A stretch of DNA of 64,000 bases from Salipiger thiooxidans. Lineage in GTDB: Bacteria > Pseudomonadota > Alphaproteobacteria > Rhodobacterales > Rhodobacteraceae. The position numbers were made by a program, and so were the translations under genes. This document shows, piece by piece, positions 9,104 to 18,153 of this stretch. Each line of letters begins with the position of its first letter. Position 1 is the stretch's first letter. The stretch is from the NCBI RefSeq assembly GCF_900102075.1, contig NZ_FNAV01000001.1, forward strand, positions 310,001 to 374,000. The letters are read 5' to 3'. Under the pieces are notes generated by a model, which saw nothing but the letters and a program-made list of their open reading frames with translations, ran no database searches and was not told the DNA's origin.

Positions 9104-10246
9104 CTATCGGTCCGCGCCGGGCATCGGGGTCTCTGCCCTGTTGTAGGGTTTCCAGTCTGCGATGTCGGGATAGCGCGCCCGGCGCCAGGCCCGGACCTTC
9201 GGGTTCATGATCCGGCGCCAGACCGGCGGCACCATCGCCGCCATGGTCATGATCGGGTAGCCGTAGGGCAGCTGCGGGGCCTCGTCCTCGGCGTAGGTCT
9301 GCAAGAGCGGGAAGCGGCGCTCGGGCTTGTAGTGGTGGTCCGAATGGCGCTGCAGGTTGATCAGCAGCCAGTTGGTGGCGGTGTGGGCCGAGTTCCACGA
9401 ATGGTGCGGCTTCACGTGCTCGTAGCGCCCGCCGCCCAGATGGCGGCGGGTCAGCGCGTAATGTTCGACGTAGTTGGTGAGCTCGAGCTGCCAGATCGCC
9501 ACCCCGGCCTGAACCGCGAAGAACAGCAGCCCGGTCCAGCCGCCGAGCAGGACCGCCAGCAGCAGCATGGCAAGTTGCAGCGCTACGTATTTCCAGAACG
9601 GGTTGCGCCGGTGCCACCACGGCAGTCCGCGGCGGCGCAGCAGCCCGGCCTCGGCGCGGAAGGCAGAGGCCGGGCATTCGCGCAGCACCCTTGGATAGTA
9701 GCGGTGGAAGCCCTCGTTGTAGTGCGCCGTCACCGCGTCGCGCGGGGTGCCGACCCAGAGGTGGTGCACCAGCAGGTGCTCGGAGCGGAAATGCGAATAG
9801 AGCACCATCGCCAGCAGCCAGTCCGCGAGATGCCGCTCGAGCCGGTTGCGCTGGTGCATGAGCTCATGGCTGTAGACGATGCCGACCGAGCCGCTCATGA
9901 CGCCCGTGCCGAACATGACGCCGAAAAGCTCCCAGCCGCCAAGGTGGTGGCTTTGCGCCACGTAGAAGATCAGCGAGAACAGCGTCACGAACTGCACCGG
10001 CGCCCAGAGGATCACCCCGGCGCGGTACCAGCGCAGATGGCGTTCCTCGGTCTGCGGGTCGGCGTTCTGCTCGTTGAGCCCGAGCGCCGCGTCGAGCGCC
10101 GAGAACAGGTACCACGTTGCGAGCGGCGTGAGCAGCACCCACAGCCCGCCCTGCACCGCCCCCACCCAGACCAGCGGCGGCAGGATGTAGGTCAGCCAGA
10201 AGGGCATCACCGCAGTGACGCGGGCGAGCTTGTCGGTGGGGATCAT
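9104..10246 (-). CDS. alkB: alkane 1-monooxygenase (integral-membrane diiron hydroxylase)
   Basis: Hydroxylates the terminal carbon of medium or long n-alkanes using O2 and electrons from rubredoxin. The 380-residue membrane protein carries all His boxes: HELMH (127-131), EHLLVHH (156-162), NYVEHYAL (258-265) and LQRHSDHH (298-305), with about six hydrophobic helices around them. The usual EHxxGHH glycine is Val here. No rubredoxin, rubredoxin reductase or regulator is adjacent, so electron partners must lie elsewhere. It follows mutY on the same strand with a 123-bp gap and probably has its own promoter. Length and motifs match bacterial AlkB; fatty-acid desaturase is less likely because of the NYxEHY box. 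Confidence 0.93.
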   Translation of the reverse strand: MIPTDKLARVTAVMPFWLTYILPPLVWVGAVQGGLWVLLTPLATWYLFSALDAALGLNEQNADPQTEERHLRWYRAGVILWAPVQFVTLFSLIFYVAQSHHLGGWELFGVMFGTGVMSGSVGIVYSHELMHQRNRLERHLADWLLAMVLYSHFRSEHLLVHHLWVGTPRDAVTAHYNEGFHRYYPRVLRECPASAFRAEAGLLRRRGLPWWHRRNPFWKYVALQLAMLLLAVLLGGWTGLLFFAVQAGVAIWQLELTNYVEHYALTRRHLGGGRYEHVKPHHSWNSAHTATNWLLINLQRHSDHHYKPERRFPLLQTYAEDEAPQLPYGYPIMTMAAMVPPVWRRIMNPKVRAWRRARYPDIADWKPYNRAETPMPGADR

Positions 10247-10369
10247 CGTCGCTCTCCGTTCGGACCGGACGAAGAGGCAGATCGCCCTGCCCTCGCCGCC
10301 CGCGCCGCGCAGCTTAGCGGCGCCCGCGTCCCGGCGCCACGGCGGGAACGTCGCGGCGTGGGCCCAGGC

Positions 10370-11416
10370 TCAGCTGCCGCGGGCAAGGTCGAAGGCCTTG
10401 CGCATCACCGTCGGCAGGTCCGAGGGGCTGAACGCGGGCAGCTCGACGAACTCGCCGCGGCTCGGGACACGCTCCATCGGCACCAGCGCGGTCTTCACCG
10501 TCAGGCGCAGGTGGAAATGTGTGAAGGTGTGCCGCGCCTCCTCGGGCAGGGTCTTCCACTCGGCACGGATCGGCGGCGCCTCCTCGGGCGCCTCGTTCCA
10601 CTCGCTGCCGGGCCAGCCAAGCATGCCGCCGAGCAGCCCCTTGTCCGGGCGACGCTCGAGCAGCCACGCGCCATCGACCCGGCGCGCGAGATAGGCGATA
10701 CCCAGGCGTACCGGCTTGCGCTTCTTCGGCACCTTCTTCGGCAGCTCGGCGGCGGTGCCCGCGTCCCATGCGGCGCAGGAGGGCCGCCACGGGCAGAGCC
10801 CGCAGGCCGGATTGCGCGGCGTGCAGATCGTGGCGCCGAGATCCATCACCGCCTGCGCGTAGCAGCCCGGGCGCTCGTCGGGGGTGAGCGCCGCCGCGTA
10901 GCCCGTCAGCACGGGCTTTGCATCGGGCAACGGCGTGTGCTCGTCGTGCAGCCGCGCCATCACCCGCTCGACGTTGCCGTCCACCACCGTCGCCGGCAGG
11001 TCATAGGCGATCGCCGCGACCGCCCCCGCGGTGTAGGGCCCGACGCCGGGCAGCTGCAGCAGCGCTTCCTGGCTGTCGGGGAAGACCCCGCCATGCTCCG
11101 AGGCCACGACCCGCGCGCATTTCAGCAGGTTGCGGGCACGGGCGTAGTATCCGAGCCCGGCCCAGGCGGCCATGACGTCGGCATCCTCGGCGGCAGCGAG
11201 GTCCGACACCGTGGGCCAGCGCGCGGTAAACGCCTCGAAATAGGGCTTCACCGCCGGGACGGTGGTCTGCTGGAGCATGATCTCGGACAGCCAGACCCGA
11301 TAGGGATCGGGGCGCACCCCCGCCGCACGGGCCCGCGGGCCGATCCGCCACGGCAGGTCCCTGGCATGCCGGTCGTACCATTCCAGCAGGTCCTCGGCAC
11401 GGGCAGCTTCACGCAC
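10370..11416 (-). CDS. mutY: A/G-specific adenine DNA glycosylase
   Basis: Removes adenine mispaired with 8-oxoguanine. The 348-residue protein has the HhH-GPD fold with catalytic Glu45 (LSEIMLQQT), the helix-hairpin-helix LPGVGPYTAGA (122-132) and Asp146 (VDGNVERV). A C-X6-C-X2-C-X5-C iron-sulfur loop follows at C198, C205, C208 and C214, then a Nudix-like C-terminal domain (from ~240) that reads 8-oxoG. It is divergent from the DciA-like gene at 11501; the 84-bp gap must hold both promoters. Confidence 0.96.
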   Translation of the reverse strand: MREAARAEDLLEWYDRHARDLPWRIGPRARAAGVRPDPYRVWLSEIMLQQTTVPAVKPYFEAFTARWPTVSDLAAAEDADVMAAWAGLGYYARARNLLKCARVVASEHGGVFPDSQEALLQLPGVGPYTAGAVAAIAYDLPATVVDGNVERVMARLHDEHTPLPDAKPVLTGYAAALTPDERPGCYAQAVMDLGATICTPRNPACGLCPWRPSCAAWDAGTAAELPKKVPKKRKPVRLGIAYLARRVDGAWLLERRPDKGLLGGMLGWPGSEWNEAPEEAPPIRAEWKTLPEEARHTFTHFHLRLTVKTALVPMERVPSRGEFVELPAFSPSDLPTVMRKAFDLARGS

Positions 11417-11500
11417 GACTGACTTTCCCTTGATTGAACGATTCCGGGCTGGCGCCCGCGACAGCGCCCACTAGAATAGCGCCGACGAGAGGGATTCAAG

Positions 11501-12010
11501 ATGCAACGGCGCAGCACCACGACCTACGGTTTCGCCCAGACCGGCGGACTTCTCAAGAACAGCATCCGCCGCGCCAGCGAAAGCCGCGGCTTCGCCCAGT
11601 CCCGCGTCCTGACCCATTGGGAGGAAATCGCGGGCAGCGACATGGCCGCGATCTCGCGCCCGGTCGAGATCAGCTATTCCCGCGGCGGCATGGGGGCCAC
11701 GCTCACCCTGCTGACCACCGGCGCCAACGCCCCCCTGCTCGAGATGCGCAAGGAAGAGCTGCGCGAGCGGGTGAACGGCATCTACGGCTACAACGCCATC
11801 GCCCGCATCCGCGTCACCCAGACCGCCGCCACCGGCTTCGCCGAGGGCCGCGTCGCCTTCGAGCACCGTCCCGCGGCCAAGCCCGAGACCGCGCCGCGCC
11901 CCGAGGCCCTGGACGAGGCCCATCGCGCCACCCAGGGCATCGGCGACGACAGCCTGCGGCAGGCGCTTGAACGTCTCGGTGCCAACGTCATAACCAGATC
12001 ACAACGCTGA
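11501..12010 (+). CDS. DUF721/DciA-like protein
   Basis: A 169-residue protein whose first ~100 residues fit the DUF721 family (LLKNSIRRASESRGF, then LTHWEEIAGSDMAA and a GATLTLLTTGANAPLLEM strand pattern). DUF721 members such as DciA help load the replicative helicase; whether this copy does so is inference. The C-terminal ~65 residues are polar and probably disordered. It precedes the DsbA-like gene by 44 bp on the same strand. Confidence 0.75.
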   Translation: MQRRSTTTYGFAQTGGLLKNSIRRASESRGFAQSRVLTHWEEIAGSDMAAISRPVEISYSRGGMGATLTLLTTGANAPLLEMRKEELRERVNGIYGYNAIARIRVTQTAATGFAEGRVAFEHRPAAKPETAPRPEALDEAHRATQGIGDDSLRQALERLGANVITRSQR

Positions 12011-12054
12011 CCATCTCCCGCGACAGGAAGATCATGCTGAAAGAAGGAAGACCG

Positions 12055-12705
12055 ATGAAGCGTATCCTGACCACTGCGGCCCTCGCGGCCGTGCTCGCCG
12101 CCGGCGGCAGCTGGGTTCTCAGCCCCTCCGCCCAGCCCCCCCTCGGCGCCGCCGGCGCGCAGGAGGCCGCCTCGCCGGTGGTGGACATGACCCTCGGTCA
12201 GGCCGACGCGCCGGTCGAGATCATCGAGTACGGCTCGTTCACCTGCCCGCACTGCGCCGCGTTCGAAGAGACCGTATTCCCGCAGATCAAGGAAAACTAC
12301 ATCGATACCGGCAAGGTGAAGTTCACTTTCCGCGAGGCGTATTTCAACAAGTACGACATGTGGGCCTCGCTGATGGCGCGCTGCGGCGGCGAGATGAAGT
12401 ACTTCGGCATCGTCGACATGATCTACTCGACCCAGAACGAGTGGGCCCGGCAAAGCTCCGAGCAGGGCGTCGCCGACGCGATCCGCAAGATGGGCCTGCA
12501 GGCTGGCATCGGCCAGGAAGAGCTCGACGCCTGCATGCAGGACGGCGAGCAGCTGAAGGCGCTGGTCGCATGGTACCAGGGCAACGTCGAGAAGGACGGG
12601 TTCAACTCGACCCCGTCGTTCATTGTCGACGGCGAGCTGCACAGCAACATGCCCTACGACGAGTTCTCCAAGCTCCTCGACGAACGGTACGAAGCGGCAC
12701 AATGA
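12055..12705 (+). CDS. periplasmic DsbA-like thiol:disulfide oxidoreductase
   Basis: The 216-residue product starts with a signal peptide (MKRILTTAALAAVLAAGG). A thioredoxin-fold domain of the DsbA_4/BdbD type follows, with the active site C64-P65-H66-C67 and the cis-Pro segment TPSFIVDG near residue 184. It should introduce or shuffle disulfides in exported proteins. The ATG at 12055 has a GGAAG site; an in-frame ATG at 12034 is less suitable. Two further cysteines lie near residues 105 and 160. The stop overlaps the next ATG (ATGA), although the CoA-transferase has no evident functional link. Confidence 0.88.
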   Translation: MKRILTTAALAAVLAAGGSWVLSPSAQPPLGAAGAQEAASPVVDMTLGQADAPVEIIEYGSFTCPHCAAFEETVFPQIKENYIDTGKVKFTFREAYFNKYDMWASLMARCGGEMKYFGIVDMIYSTQNEWARQSSEQGVADAIRKMGLQAGIGQEELDACMQDGEQLKALVAWYQGNVEKDGFNSTPSFIVDGELHSNMPYDEFSKLLDERYEAAQ

Positions 12706-13823
12706 CCTCGGCACCTCGCGGCCCCCTCGAAGGGGTCAGGGTCATCGAACTGGCCCGGATTCTGGCTGGCCCCTGGGCCGGCCAGATCCTGAGCGACCTC
12801 GGCGCCGAGGTCATCAAGATCGAAGCCGACCGCGGCGACGACACCCGCAAGTGGGGCCCGCCCTTCATCGACCGCGGAGACGAGCGCTCCGCGGCGTATT
12901 TCCATTGCTGCAACCGGGGCAAGCACTCGGTGGTGGTGGACATCTCGACTCCCGAGGGTCAGGCGCAGATCCGCGAGATGGTGCAGGACGCCGACATCCT
13001 GATCGAGAACTTCAAGGTCGGCGGGCTTGCCAAGTACGGGCTCGATTTCGCCTCGCTGGCGCAGGTGAACCCCGGGCTGATCTACTGCTCGATCACCGGC
13101 TTCGGGCAGGATGGCCCCTACGCCCACCGCGCGGGCTACGACTACATCATCCAGGGCATGTCGGGCTTCATGTCGATCACCGGCAATCCCGACGGCCAGC
13201 CGCAGCGCACCGGGGTAGCGATCACCGACCTCTTCACCGGGCTCTACTCGGTGTCGGGCATCCTCGCGGCGCTGCACCAGAAGCAGCGCACCGGCAAGGG
13301 CCAGCACGTGGACATGGCGCTGCTCGACTGCGCCGTCGCGGCGACCGCGAACCAGGCGATGAACTACCTCGCCACCGGCGAGGCCCCGGGGCGGACGGGC
13401 AACTACCACCCGAACCTCACTCCCTACCAGGTCTTCGACTGCTCGGACGGCTACATCATCATCGCGACCGGCAACGACCCGCAGTACCAACGCCTGTGCC
13501 GGCTGCTGGGGCTCGACGATCTTGCCGAGCACCCGGACTACCTGACCAACGCCGACCGTATCGCCAACCGCACCGCGCTCGAGGCGCAGCTGATGGCGGA
13601 GACCCGCAACTGGTCCAAAGCCGACCTGCTGGCCGGATGCGAGCGCGAGGGCATCCCCGCGGGCCCGATCAACGATCTCTCCGAGGTCATGGCCGATCCG
13701 CAGGTGCAGGCGCGCGGCATGCAGATCTCGCCCGAGGGCGTGCCCGGCGTGCGCTCGCCGTTCAAGTTCTCGGACGCCGAGCTCTGCCTCGACCGGGCCT
13801 CGCCGAAACTCGGCGACGGCTGA
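12702..13823 (+). CDS. CaiB/BaiF family (type III) CoA-transferase
   Basis: Type III CoA-transferases move CoA between carboxylic acids. The 373-residue protein shows the family landmarks: LAGPWAGQILSDLGAEVIKIE (residues 21-41), KHSVVVD, NFKVGGL, SITGFGQDGPY and the TGKGQHVDMALLD stretch, in which Asp209 aligns with the catalytic Asp (inference). The start overlaps the stop of the DsbA-like gene. Substrates cannot be read from sequence; formyl-, carnitine-, succinyl- or mesaconyl-type activities are all found in this family. Confidence 0.88.
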   Translation: MTSAPRGPLEGVRVIELARILAGPWAGQILSDLGAEVIKIEADRGDDTRKWGPPFIDRGDERSAAYFHCCNRGKHSVVVDISTPEGQAQIREMVQDADILIENFKVGGLAKYGLDFASLAQVNPGLIYCSITGFGQDGPYAHRAGYDYIIQGMSGFMSITGNPDGQPQRTGVAITDLFTGLYSVSGILAALHQKQRTGKGQHVDMALLDCAVAATANQAMNYLATGEAPGRTGNYHPNLTPYQVFDCSDGYIIIATGNDPQYQRLCRLLGLDDLAEHPDYLTNADRIANRTALEAQLMAETRNWSKADLLAGCEREGIPAGPINDLSEVMADPQVQARGMQISPEGVPGVRSPFKFSDAELCLDRASPKLGDG

Positions 13824-13834
13824 CACGGCACGGC

Positions 13835-13938
13835 ACGGGGGCCCCGCCCCCGTCCCTGCCTTCGGGCCCGGAGGACACCGCGAGCAAGGCGCTCCCGGTT
13901 TCCTCTGGCCCGAAATATCCCCGCCGAAGGCAGGCCGG
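13835..13938. repeat. structured intergenic repeat downstream of the CoA-transferase
   Basis: Twelve nt after the stop, ACGGGGG and CCCCCGT (13835-13853) form a hairpin matching hairpin 1 of the element at 8979-9098. At 13897-13938, on the minus strand, is a 42-nt core nearly identical to 8979-9020 (about 38 of 42 positions). Hairpin 2 and the opposite core are missing. It probably ends or stabilises the transcript. Confidence 0.6.
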
Positions 13939-14091
13939 ACCGTGCCGCCCGGGGCATCATCGCCCTATCGGCACTGTGGCATCGCCGGCCCCATCCGGCG
14001 CGTCACGGCGGGCGCCCCCGAATCCCGCCTTGCTCCCCCCTGCCCCCACACGATAAAGCAACCCGCACCAATCACCTCGTGTGGAGCCCGC

Positions 14092-14766
14092 GTGACCCGT
14101 TACCTCGCCCCCCTGCTCTTCGGCCTGATCGGCGCCGGCATCCTCGTCGCGCTTGGTCTGTGGCAGATGCAGCGGCTCGAGTGGAAACAGGCCGTGCTGG
14201 CCGAGATCGAGAGCCGCATCTCGGGCGCGCCCGAGCCCCTGCCCACGATGATCTCCCCCGAGGAGCAACGCTATCAGCCGGTGGAGCTCGACGGCGAGAT
14301 CCTGCCCGGCGAGGTCCGGGTACTCGTGAGCCAGAAGCAGATCGGCGCCGGCTACCGCATCGTCTCGCCCTTCCGCACCGGAGACCGGCTGGTGCTGCTC
14401 GACCGCGGCTTCACCGCCGACGCGTTCAAGGACGCCTCGCGGCGCACCGGCCCCGCCCATGTGACCGGCAACCTGCACTGGCCCGACGACCGCAACTCGG
14501 CCACGCCCGAGAACGACACCAAGGCCAACATCTGGTTCGCCCGGGACATCGGCGCCATGGCCGAGACGCTCGGCACCGAGCCGCTTCTCGTCATCGCCCG
14601 CAGCGTCGCGCCCGGCGACCCGAACATCGACCCGCTGCCGGTGGACACCGGCGGCATTCCGAACGATCACCTGCAATATGCCATCACATGGTTTTCACTC
14701 GCCGTGGTGTGGCTGATCATGACCGCCTATTACATTGCGCGGCTACGAAAGACCGGAGAGACCTGA
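14092..14766 (+). CDS. SURF1 family cytochrome oxidase assembly protein
   Basis: SURF1 proteins help insert haem a into cytochrome c oxidase. The 224-residue protein has the expected two-helix layout: an N-terminal helix (LAPLLFGLIGAGILVALGLWQMQR) and a C-terminal helix (ITWFSLAVVWLIMTAYYIARL). Between them is a periplasmic domain with the RGF, NLHWPD and GIPNDHLQYA motifs. The GTG at 14092 is chosen because it starts just before the first helix; longer in-frame starts add non-family residues. Its stop overlaps thrC, an order typical of Rhodobacteraceae, where the oxidase genes usually precede it; here they do not. Confidence 0.9.
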   Translation: MTRYLAPLLFGLIGAGILVALGLWQMQRLEWKQAVLAEIESRISGAPEPLPTMISPEEQRYQPVELDGEILPGEVRVLVSQKQIGAGYRIVSPFRTGDRLVLLDRGFTADAFKDASRRTGPAHVTGNLHWPDDRNSATPENDTKANIWFARDIGAMAETLGTEPLLVIARSVAPGDPNIDPLPVDTGGIPNDHLQYAITWFSLAVVWLIMTAYYIARLRKTGET

Positions 14767-16154
14767 TGCGCTACATCTCGACCCGCGGACAGGCGCCCGC
14801 GCTGAGCTTCGAAGAAGCGATGCTGTCCGGGCTCGCCCGCGACGGCGGGCTCTACGTGCCCGAGACGGTCCCGACCATGTCCGCGGACGACATCCGCGCC
14901 CTGCACGGGCTGAGCTACGAGGAAACCGCGTTCCGCGTGATGCGGCCCTTCGTGGGCGACGGCTTCACCGACGAGACTCTCGGCGATCTCATCACCAGGG
15001 CCTACGCGGGCTTCGGCCACAACGCCCGCGCACCGTTGGTGCAGCTGGCACCGGGGCACTTCCTGCTCGAGCTGTTCCACGGGCCGACGCTGGCGTTCAA
15101 GGACTTCGCCATGCAGCTCATCGGCCAGCTCTTCGAGGAGGCGCTGACCCGTCGCGGCGAGCGCGTCACCATCGTCGGCGCCACCTCCGGCGACACCGGC
15201 TCGGCGGCGATCGAGGCTTTCAAGGGGCTCGACGCGGTCGACGTGTTCATCCTCTACCCGCACGGCCGGGTGTCCGAAGTGCAGCGCCGCCAGATGACCA
15301 CGCCGACCGAGGCCAACGTGCATGCGCTTGCGATGGACGGTCACTTCGACGACTGCCAGGCCAAGCTCAAGGACATGTTCAACGACTTCACCTTCCGTGA
15401 CGAGGTGCGGCTGGCGGGCGTGAACTCGATCAACTGGGCGCGGGTGCTGGCGCAGGTGGTCTACTACTTCTCCTCCGCCGTGTCGCTGGGCGCGCCCGAC
15501 CGCGCCGTCAGCTTCACCGTGCCCACCGGCAATTTCGGCGACATCTTCGCGGGCTACATCGCCAAGAAGATGGGCCTGCCCATCGACCGGCTGGTGGTCG
15601 CCACCAACCAGAACGACATCCTGCACCGCTGCCTGTCCTCGGGCGACTACCGTACCTCGGAAGTGCACCCGTCGATCTCGCCCTCCATGGACATCCAGGT
15701 CAGCTCGAACTTCGAGCGCGCACTCTTCGATGCCTACGGCCGCGACGGCTCGGCCGTGGCGCAGCTGATGGCCGAGCTCAAGGCCGGCGGCTTCAACGTG
15801 AGCCAGGGCGCGCTGCAGGCGCTGCGCGAGCATTTCGAGAGCGGCCGCGCCTCGGAGGACGAGACCCTCGCCACGATCCGCAAGGCGCAGCAGACCATGG
15901 GCGAGCTGCTCTGCCCGCACTCCGCCATCGGCGTGAAGGTGGCCGACGAGCACCGCGTCGCCGGTACGCCGATGATCACCCTCGCCACCGCCCATCCGGC
16001 CAAGTTCCCCGACGCGGTGGAACAGGCCAGCGGCATCCGCCCGCCGCTGCCCGCCCGCATGGCCGACCTCTTCGACCGCCCCGAGCGCGTGACCCGCGTG
16101 CCCAACGACCTCGCGGCCCTCGAAACCCTCATCCGGGAGCGTATTGTAAAGTGA
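14766..16154 (+). CDS. thrC: threonine synthase
   Basis: Converts O-phosphohomoserine to threonine with pyridoxal phosphate. The 462-residue length fits the class with the long C-terminal region. The PLP lysine is K112 in LAFKDFAMQ, the phosphate loop follows as GATSGDTGSAA, and the NSINWARVLAQVVYY and VPTGNFGDI segments are diagnostic. The start ATG at 14766 shares its A with the SURF1 stop, and the stop overlaps the M16 peptidase GTG, so all three are translationally coupled. Confidence 0.97.
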   Translation: MRYISTRGQAPALSFEEAMLSGLARDGGLYVPETVPTMSADDIRALHGLSYEETAFRVMRPFVGDGFTDETLGDLITRAYAGFGHNARAPLVQLAPGHFLLELFHGPTLAFKDFAMQLIGQLFEEALTRRGERVTIVGATSGDTGSAAIEAFKGLDAVDVFILYPHGRVSEVQRRQMTTPTEANVHALAMDGHFDDCQAKLKDMFNDFTFRDEVRLAGVNSINWARVLAQVVYYFSSAVSLGAPDRAVSFTVPTGNFGDIFAGYIAKKMGLPIDRLVVATNQNDILHRCLSSGDYRTSEVHPSISPSMDIQVSSNFERALFDAYGRDGSAVAQLMAELKAGGFNVSQGALQALREHFESGRASEDETLATIRKAQQTMGELLCPHSAIGVKVADEHRVAGTPMITLATAHPAKFPDAVEQASGIRPPLPARMADLFDRPERVTRVPNDLAALETLIRERIVK

Positions 16155-17413
16155 CCGTGGAACAGACGACCCTCAAGAACGGCCTCCGCATCGTCAGCGA
16201 GCGCATGGACGGGCTGCAATCGGCCTCGCTCGGTATCTGGGTGACCGCAGGCGGCCGCAACGAACGTGTCGAGCAGAACGGCATCGCGCATTTCCTCGAG
16301 CACATGGCGTTCAAGGGCACCAAGACCCGCAGCGCCCTGCAGATCGCCGAGGCCATCGAGGACGTGGGCGGCTACATCAACGCCTACACCTCGCGCGAGG
16401 TGACCGCCTACTACGCCCGCGTGCTCGAGAACGACACGCCGCTGGCGATGGACGTGATCGGCGACATCCTGATGAACCCGGTCTTCGACACCCGCGAGAT
16501 CGAGACCGAGCGCCACGTCATCCTGCAGGAGATCGGACAGGCGCTCGACACGCCCGACGACGTGATCTTCGACTGGCTGCAGGAGCGTGCCTACCAGAAC
16601 CAGCCGCTCGGCCGCACCATCCTCGGAGAGGCCGCCAACGTGAAGGCCTTCGGCCGCGAGGACCTCGAGACCTTCGTGACCGAGCATTACGGCCCCGAGC
16701 AGATGATCCTCTCGGCCGCCGGTGCCGTCGACCACGGCGCGCTGGTCAAGCAGGCCGAGGCGCTGTTCGGCGGGCTGTCGTCGCGCAAATCGAACGCCCC
16801 CGAGGGCGCCCGCTTCACCGGTGGCGAGACCCGCCACGAGAAGGCGCTCGAACAGGCGCATTTCGCGCTGGCCTTCGAGGGTCCGGGCTACAGCGACCCC
16901 GCCTTCTACGCGGCGCAGATTTACGCCATCGCGCTTGGCGGCGGCATGTCCTCGCGCCTGTTCCAGGAGATCCGCGAGAAGCGCGGCCTGTGCTACACGA
17001 TCTTCGCGCAGACCGGCGCCTATGCCGACACCGGGCTCACCACGATCTACGCCGGTACCAGCGGCGAGGAACTGGGCGAGCTTGCCGGCATCACCATCGA
17101 CGAGATGAAGCGCGCCGCTGAGGACATGAGCCCCGAAGAGGTCGCCCGTGCCCGCGCACAGATGAAGGCCGGGCTGCTGATGGGGCTGGAAAGCTCGTCG
17201 TCGCGGGGCGAGCGCATGGCGCGGATGGTGCAGATCTGGGGCGAGGTTCCCGCCATCGAGGAAACCGTCGCCCGCATCGACAACGTCACCACCGGCGACG
17301 TCCGGGTGTTCGCCGAACAGGCGGCCTCGAGCGCGCCCGCGGCACTGGCACTCTACGGGCCGGTGAGCGGCGCTCCCGGTCTCGAGGCGTTGCAGGCCCG
17401 ACGGGCGGCGTGA
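16151..17413 (+). CDS. M16 family zinc peptidase (processing-peptidase-like)
   Basis: A 420-residue single-unit M16 peptidase. The inverted zinc motif HFLEH (H47, E50, H51) is intact and followed by the family segments AYTSREVTAYYARVL and ETERHVILQEI, whose Glu supplies the third ligand. The second half contains GGGMSSRLFQEIREKRGLCY, the R/Y substrate-binding segment. It starts at a GTG overlapping the thrC stop and resembles the bacterial relatives of the mitochondrial processing peptidase beta subunit. Natural substrates are unknown; its constant place behind thrC in this group has no explained function. Confidence 0.92.
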   Translation: MTVEQTTLKNGLRIVSERMDGLQSASLGIWVTAGGRNERVEQNGIAHFLEHMAFKGTKTRSALQIAEAIEDVGGYINAYTSREVTAYYARVLENDTPLAMDVIGDILMNPVFDTREIETERHVILQEIGQALDTPDDVIFDWLQERAYQNQPLGRTILGEAANVKAFGREDLETFVTEHYGPEQMILSAAGAVDHGALVKQAEALFGGLSSRKSNAPEGARFTGGETRHEKALEQAHFALAFEGPGYSDPAFYAAQIYAIALGGGMSSRLFQEIREKRGLCYTIFAQTGAYADTGLTTIYAGTSGEELGELAGITIDEMKRAAEDMSPEEVARARAQMKAGLLMGLESSSSRGERMARMVQIWGEVPAIEETVARIDNVTTGDVRVFAEQAASSAPAALALYGPVSGAPGLEALQARRAA

Positions 17414-17997
17414 TGCTCGGACGACGGCGCAGACTTCGGCTCGACACCGAACGGCTGGTGCTGCGCCCGCCGCAGCACGGCGATTTCAACGCGTGGATGT
17501 CCCTGCGCATGGAAAGCCGGGCCTACCTGACGCCGTGGGAACCCTCCTGGGCGCCCGACCATTTGACCCGTAGGGCCTTCACCAACCGGGTCTACTGGGC
17601 CAACCGCTCGATCGCGGGCGGCACCGCGGTGCCGCTCTTCGTGTTCCGACGCGACGACGAGCAGCTTCTGGGCGCCATCACCCTCGACAACATCCGCCGC
17701 GGCCCGGCGCAGTCGGGGGTGCTCGGCTACTGGACCGGCCAGCCCTACGCCCGGCACGGCTACATGCGCGAGACCATCGCCGCGCTTGTCCACCACGCCT
17801 TCGAGCGGCTGGACCTCAGCCGCATCGAGGCCGCCTGCCTGCCCGAGAACGTCGCCTCGCGCGGGCTGCTCGAAAGCTCCGGCTTCAAGTACGAGGGCGT
17901 GGCGCAGAGCTACCTCCAGATCAATGGACGCTGGCGCACCCACGTGCTCTACGCCGCGCTGCGCATGGACCGGCGCGGCAAGACGCAGGTCGGCTGA
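17413..17997 (+). CDS. GNAT family N-acetyltransferase, RimJ/RimL type
   Basis: A 194-residue acetyltransferase. It has the RimJ-like opening (TERLVLRPPQHGDFNAWMSLR), a YWTGQPYARHGYMRE acetyl-CoA binding stretch and a C-terminal CLPENVASRGLLESSGF motif. Such enzymes acetylate N-termini of ribosomal proteins; that target is inferred from family likeness only. The ATG overlaps the stop of the peptidase (TGATG), making it the last gene of the SURF1-thrC-M16 group. Confidence 0.88.
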   Translation: MLGRRRRLRLDTERLVLRPPQHGDFNAWMSLRMESRAYLTPWEPSWAPDHLTRRAFTNRVYWANRSIAGGTAVPLFVFRRDDEQLLGAITLDNIRRGPAQSGVLGYWTGQPYARHGYMRETIAALVHHAFERLDLSRIEAACLPENVASRGLLESSGFKYEGVAQSYLQINGRWRTHVLYAALRMDRRGKTQVG

Positions 17998-18153
17998 TCC
18001 CGCGCCACGCGCTACGACAAACGCCCGGGCATTGATCTTTCCGGCGCCAACGCATCGGTGACACACGCCCGCTGGCGTGGCCTCACGGAAATGTCAGTCC
18101 GCGCGCCGCGGATCGCTGTCAGGCTCTGTCCCATGCCCAAGGGAGAGCCGACC

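Noticed and set aside
9044-11422. A 792-codon plus-strand frame opposite alkB and mutY
   Set aside because: Both minus-strand genes have full catalytic motifs; the plus frame has no recognisable domain.
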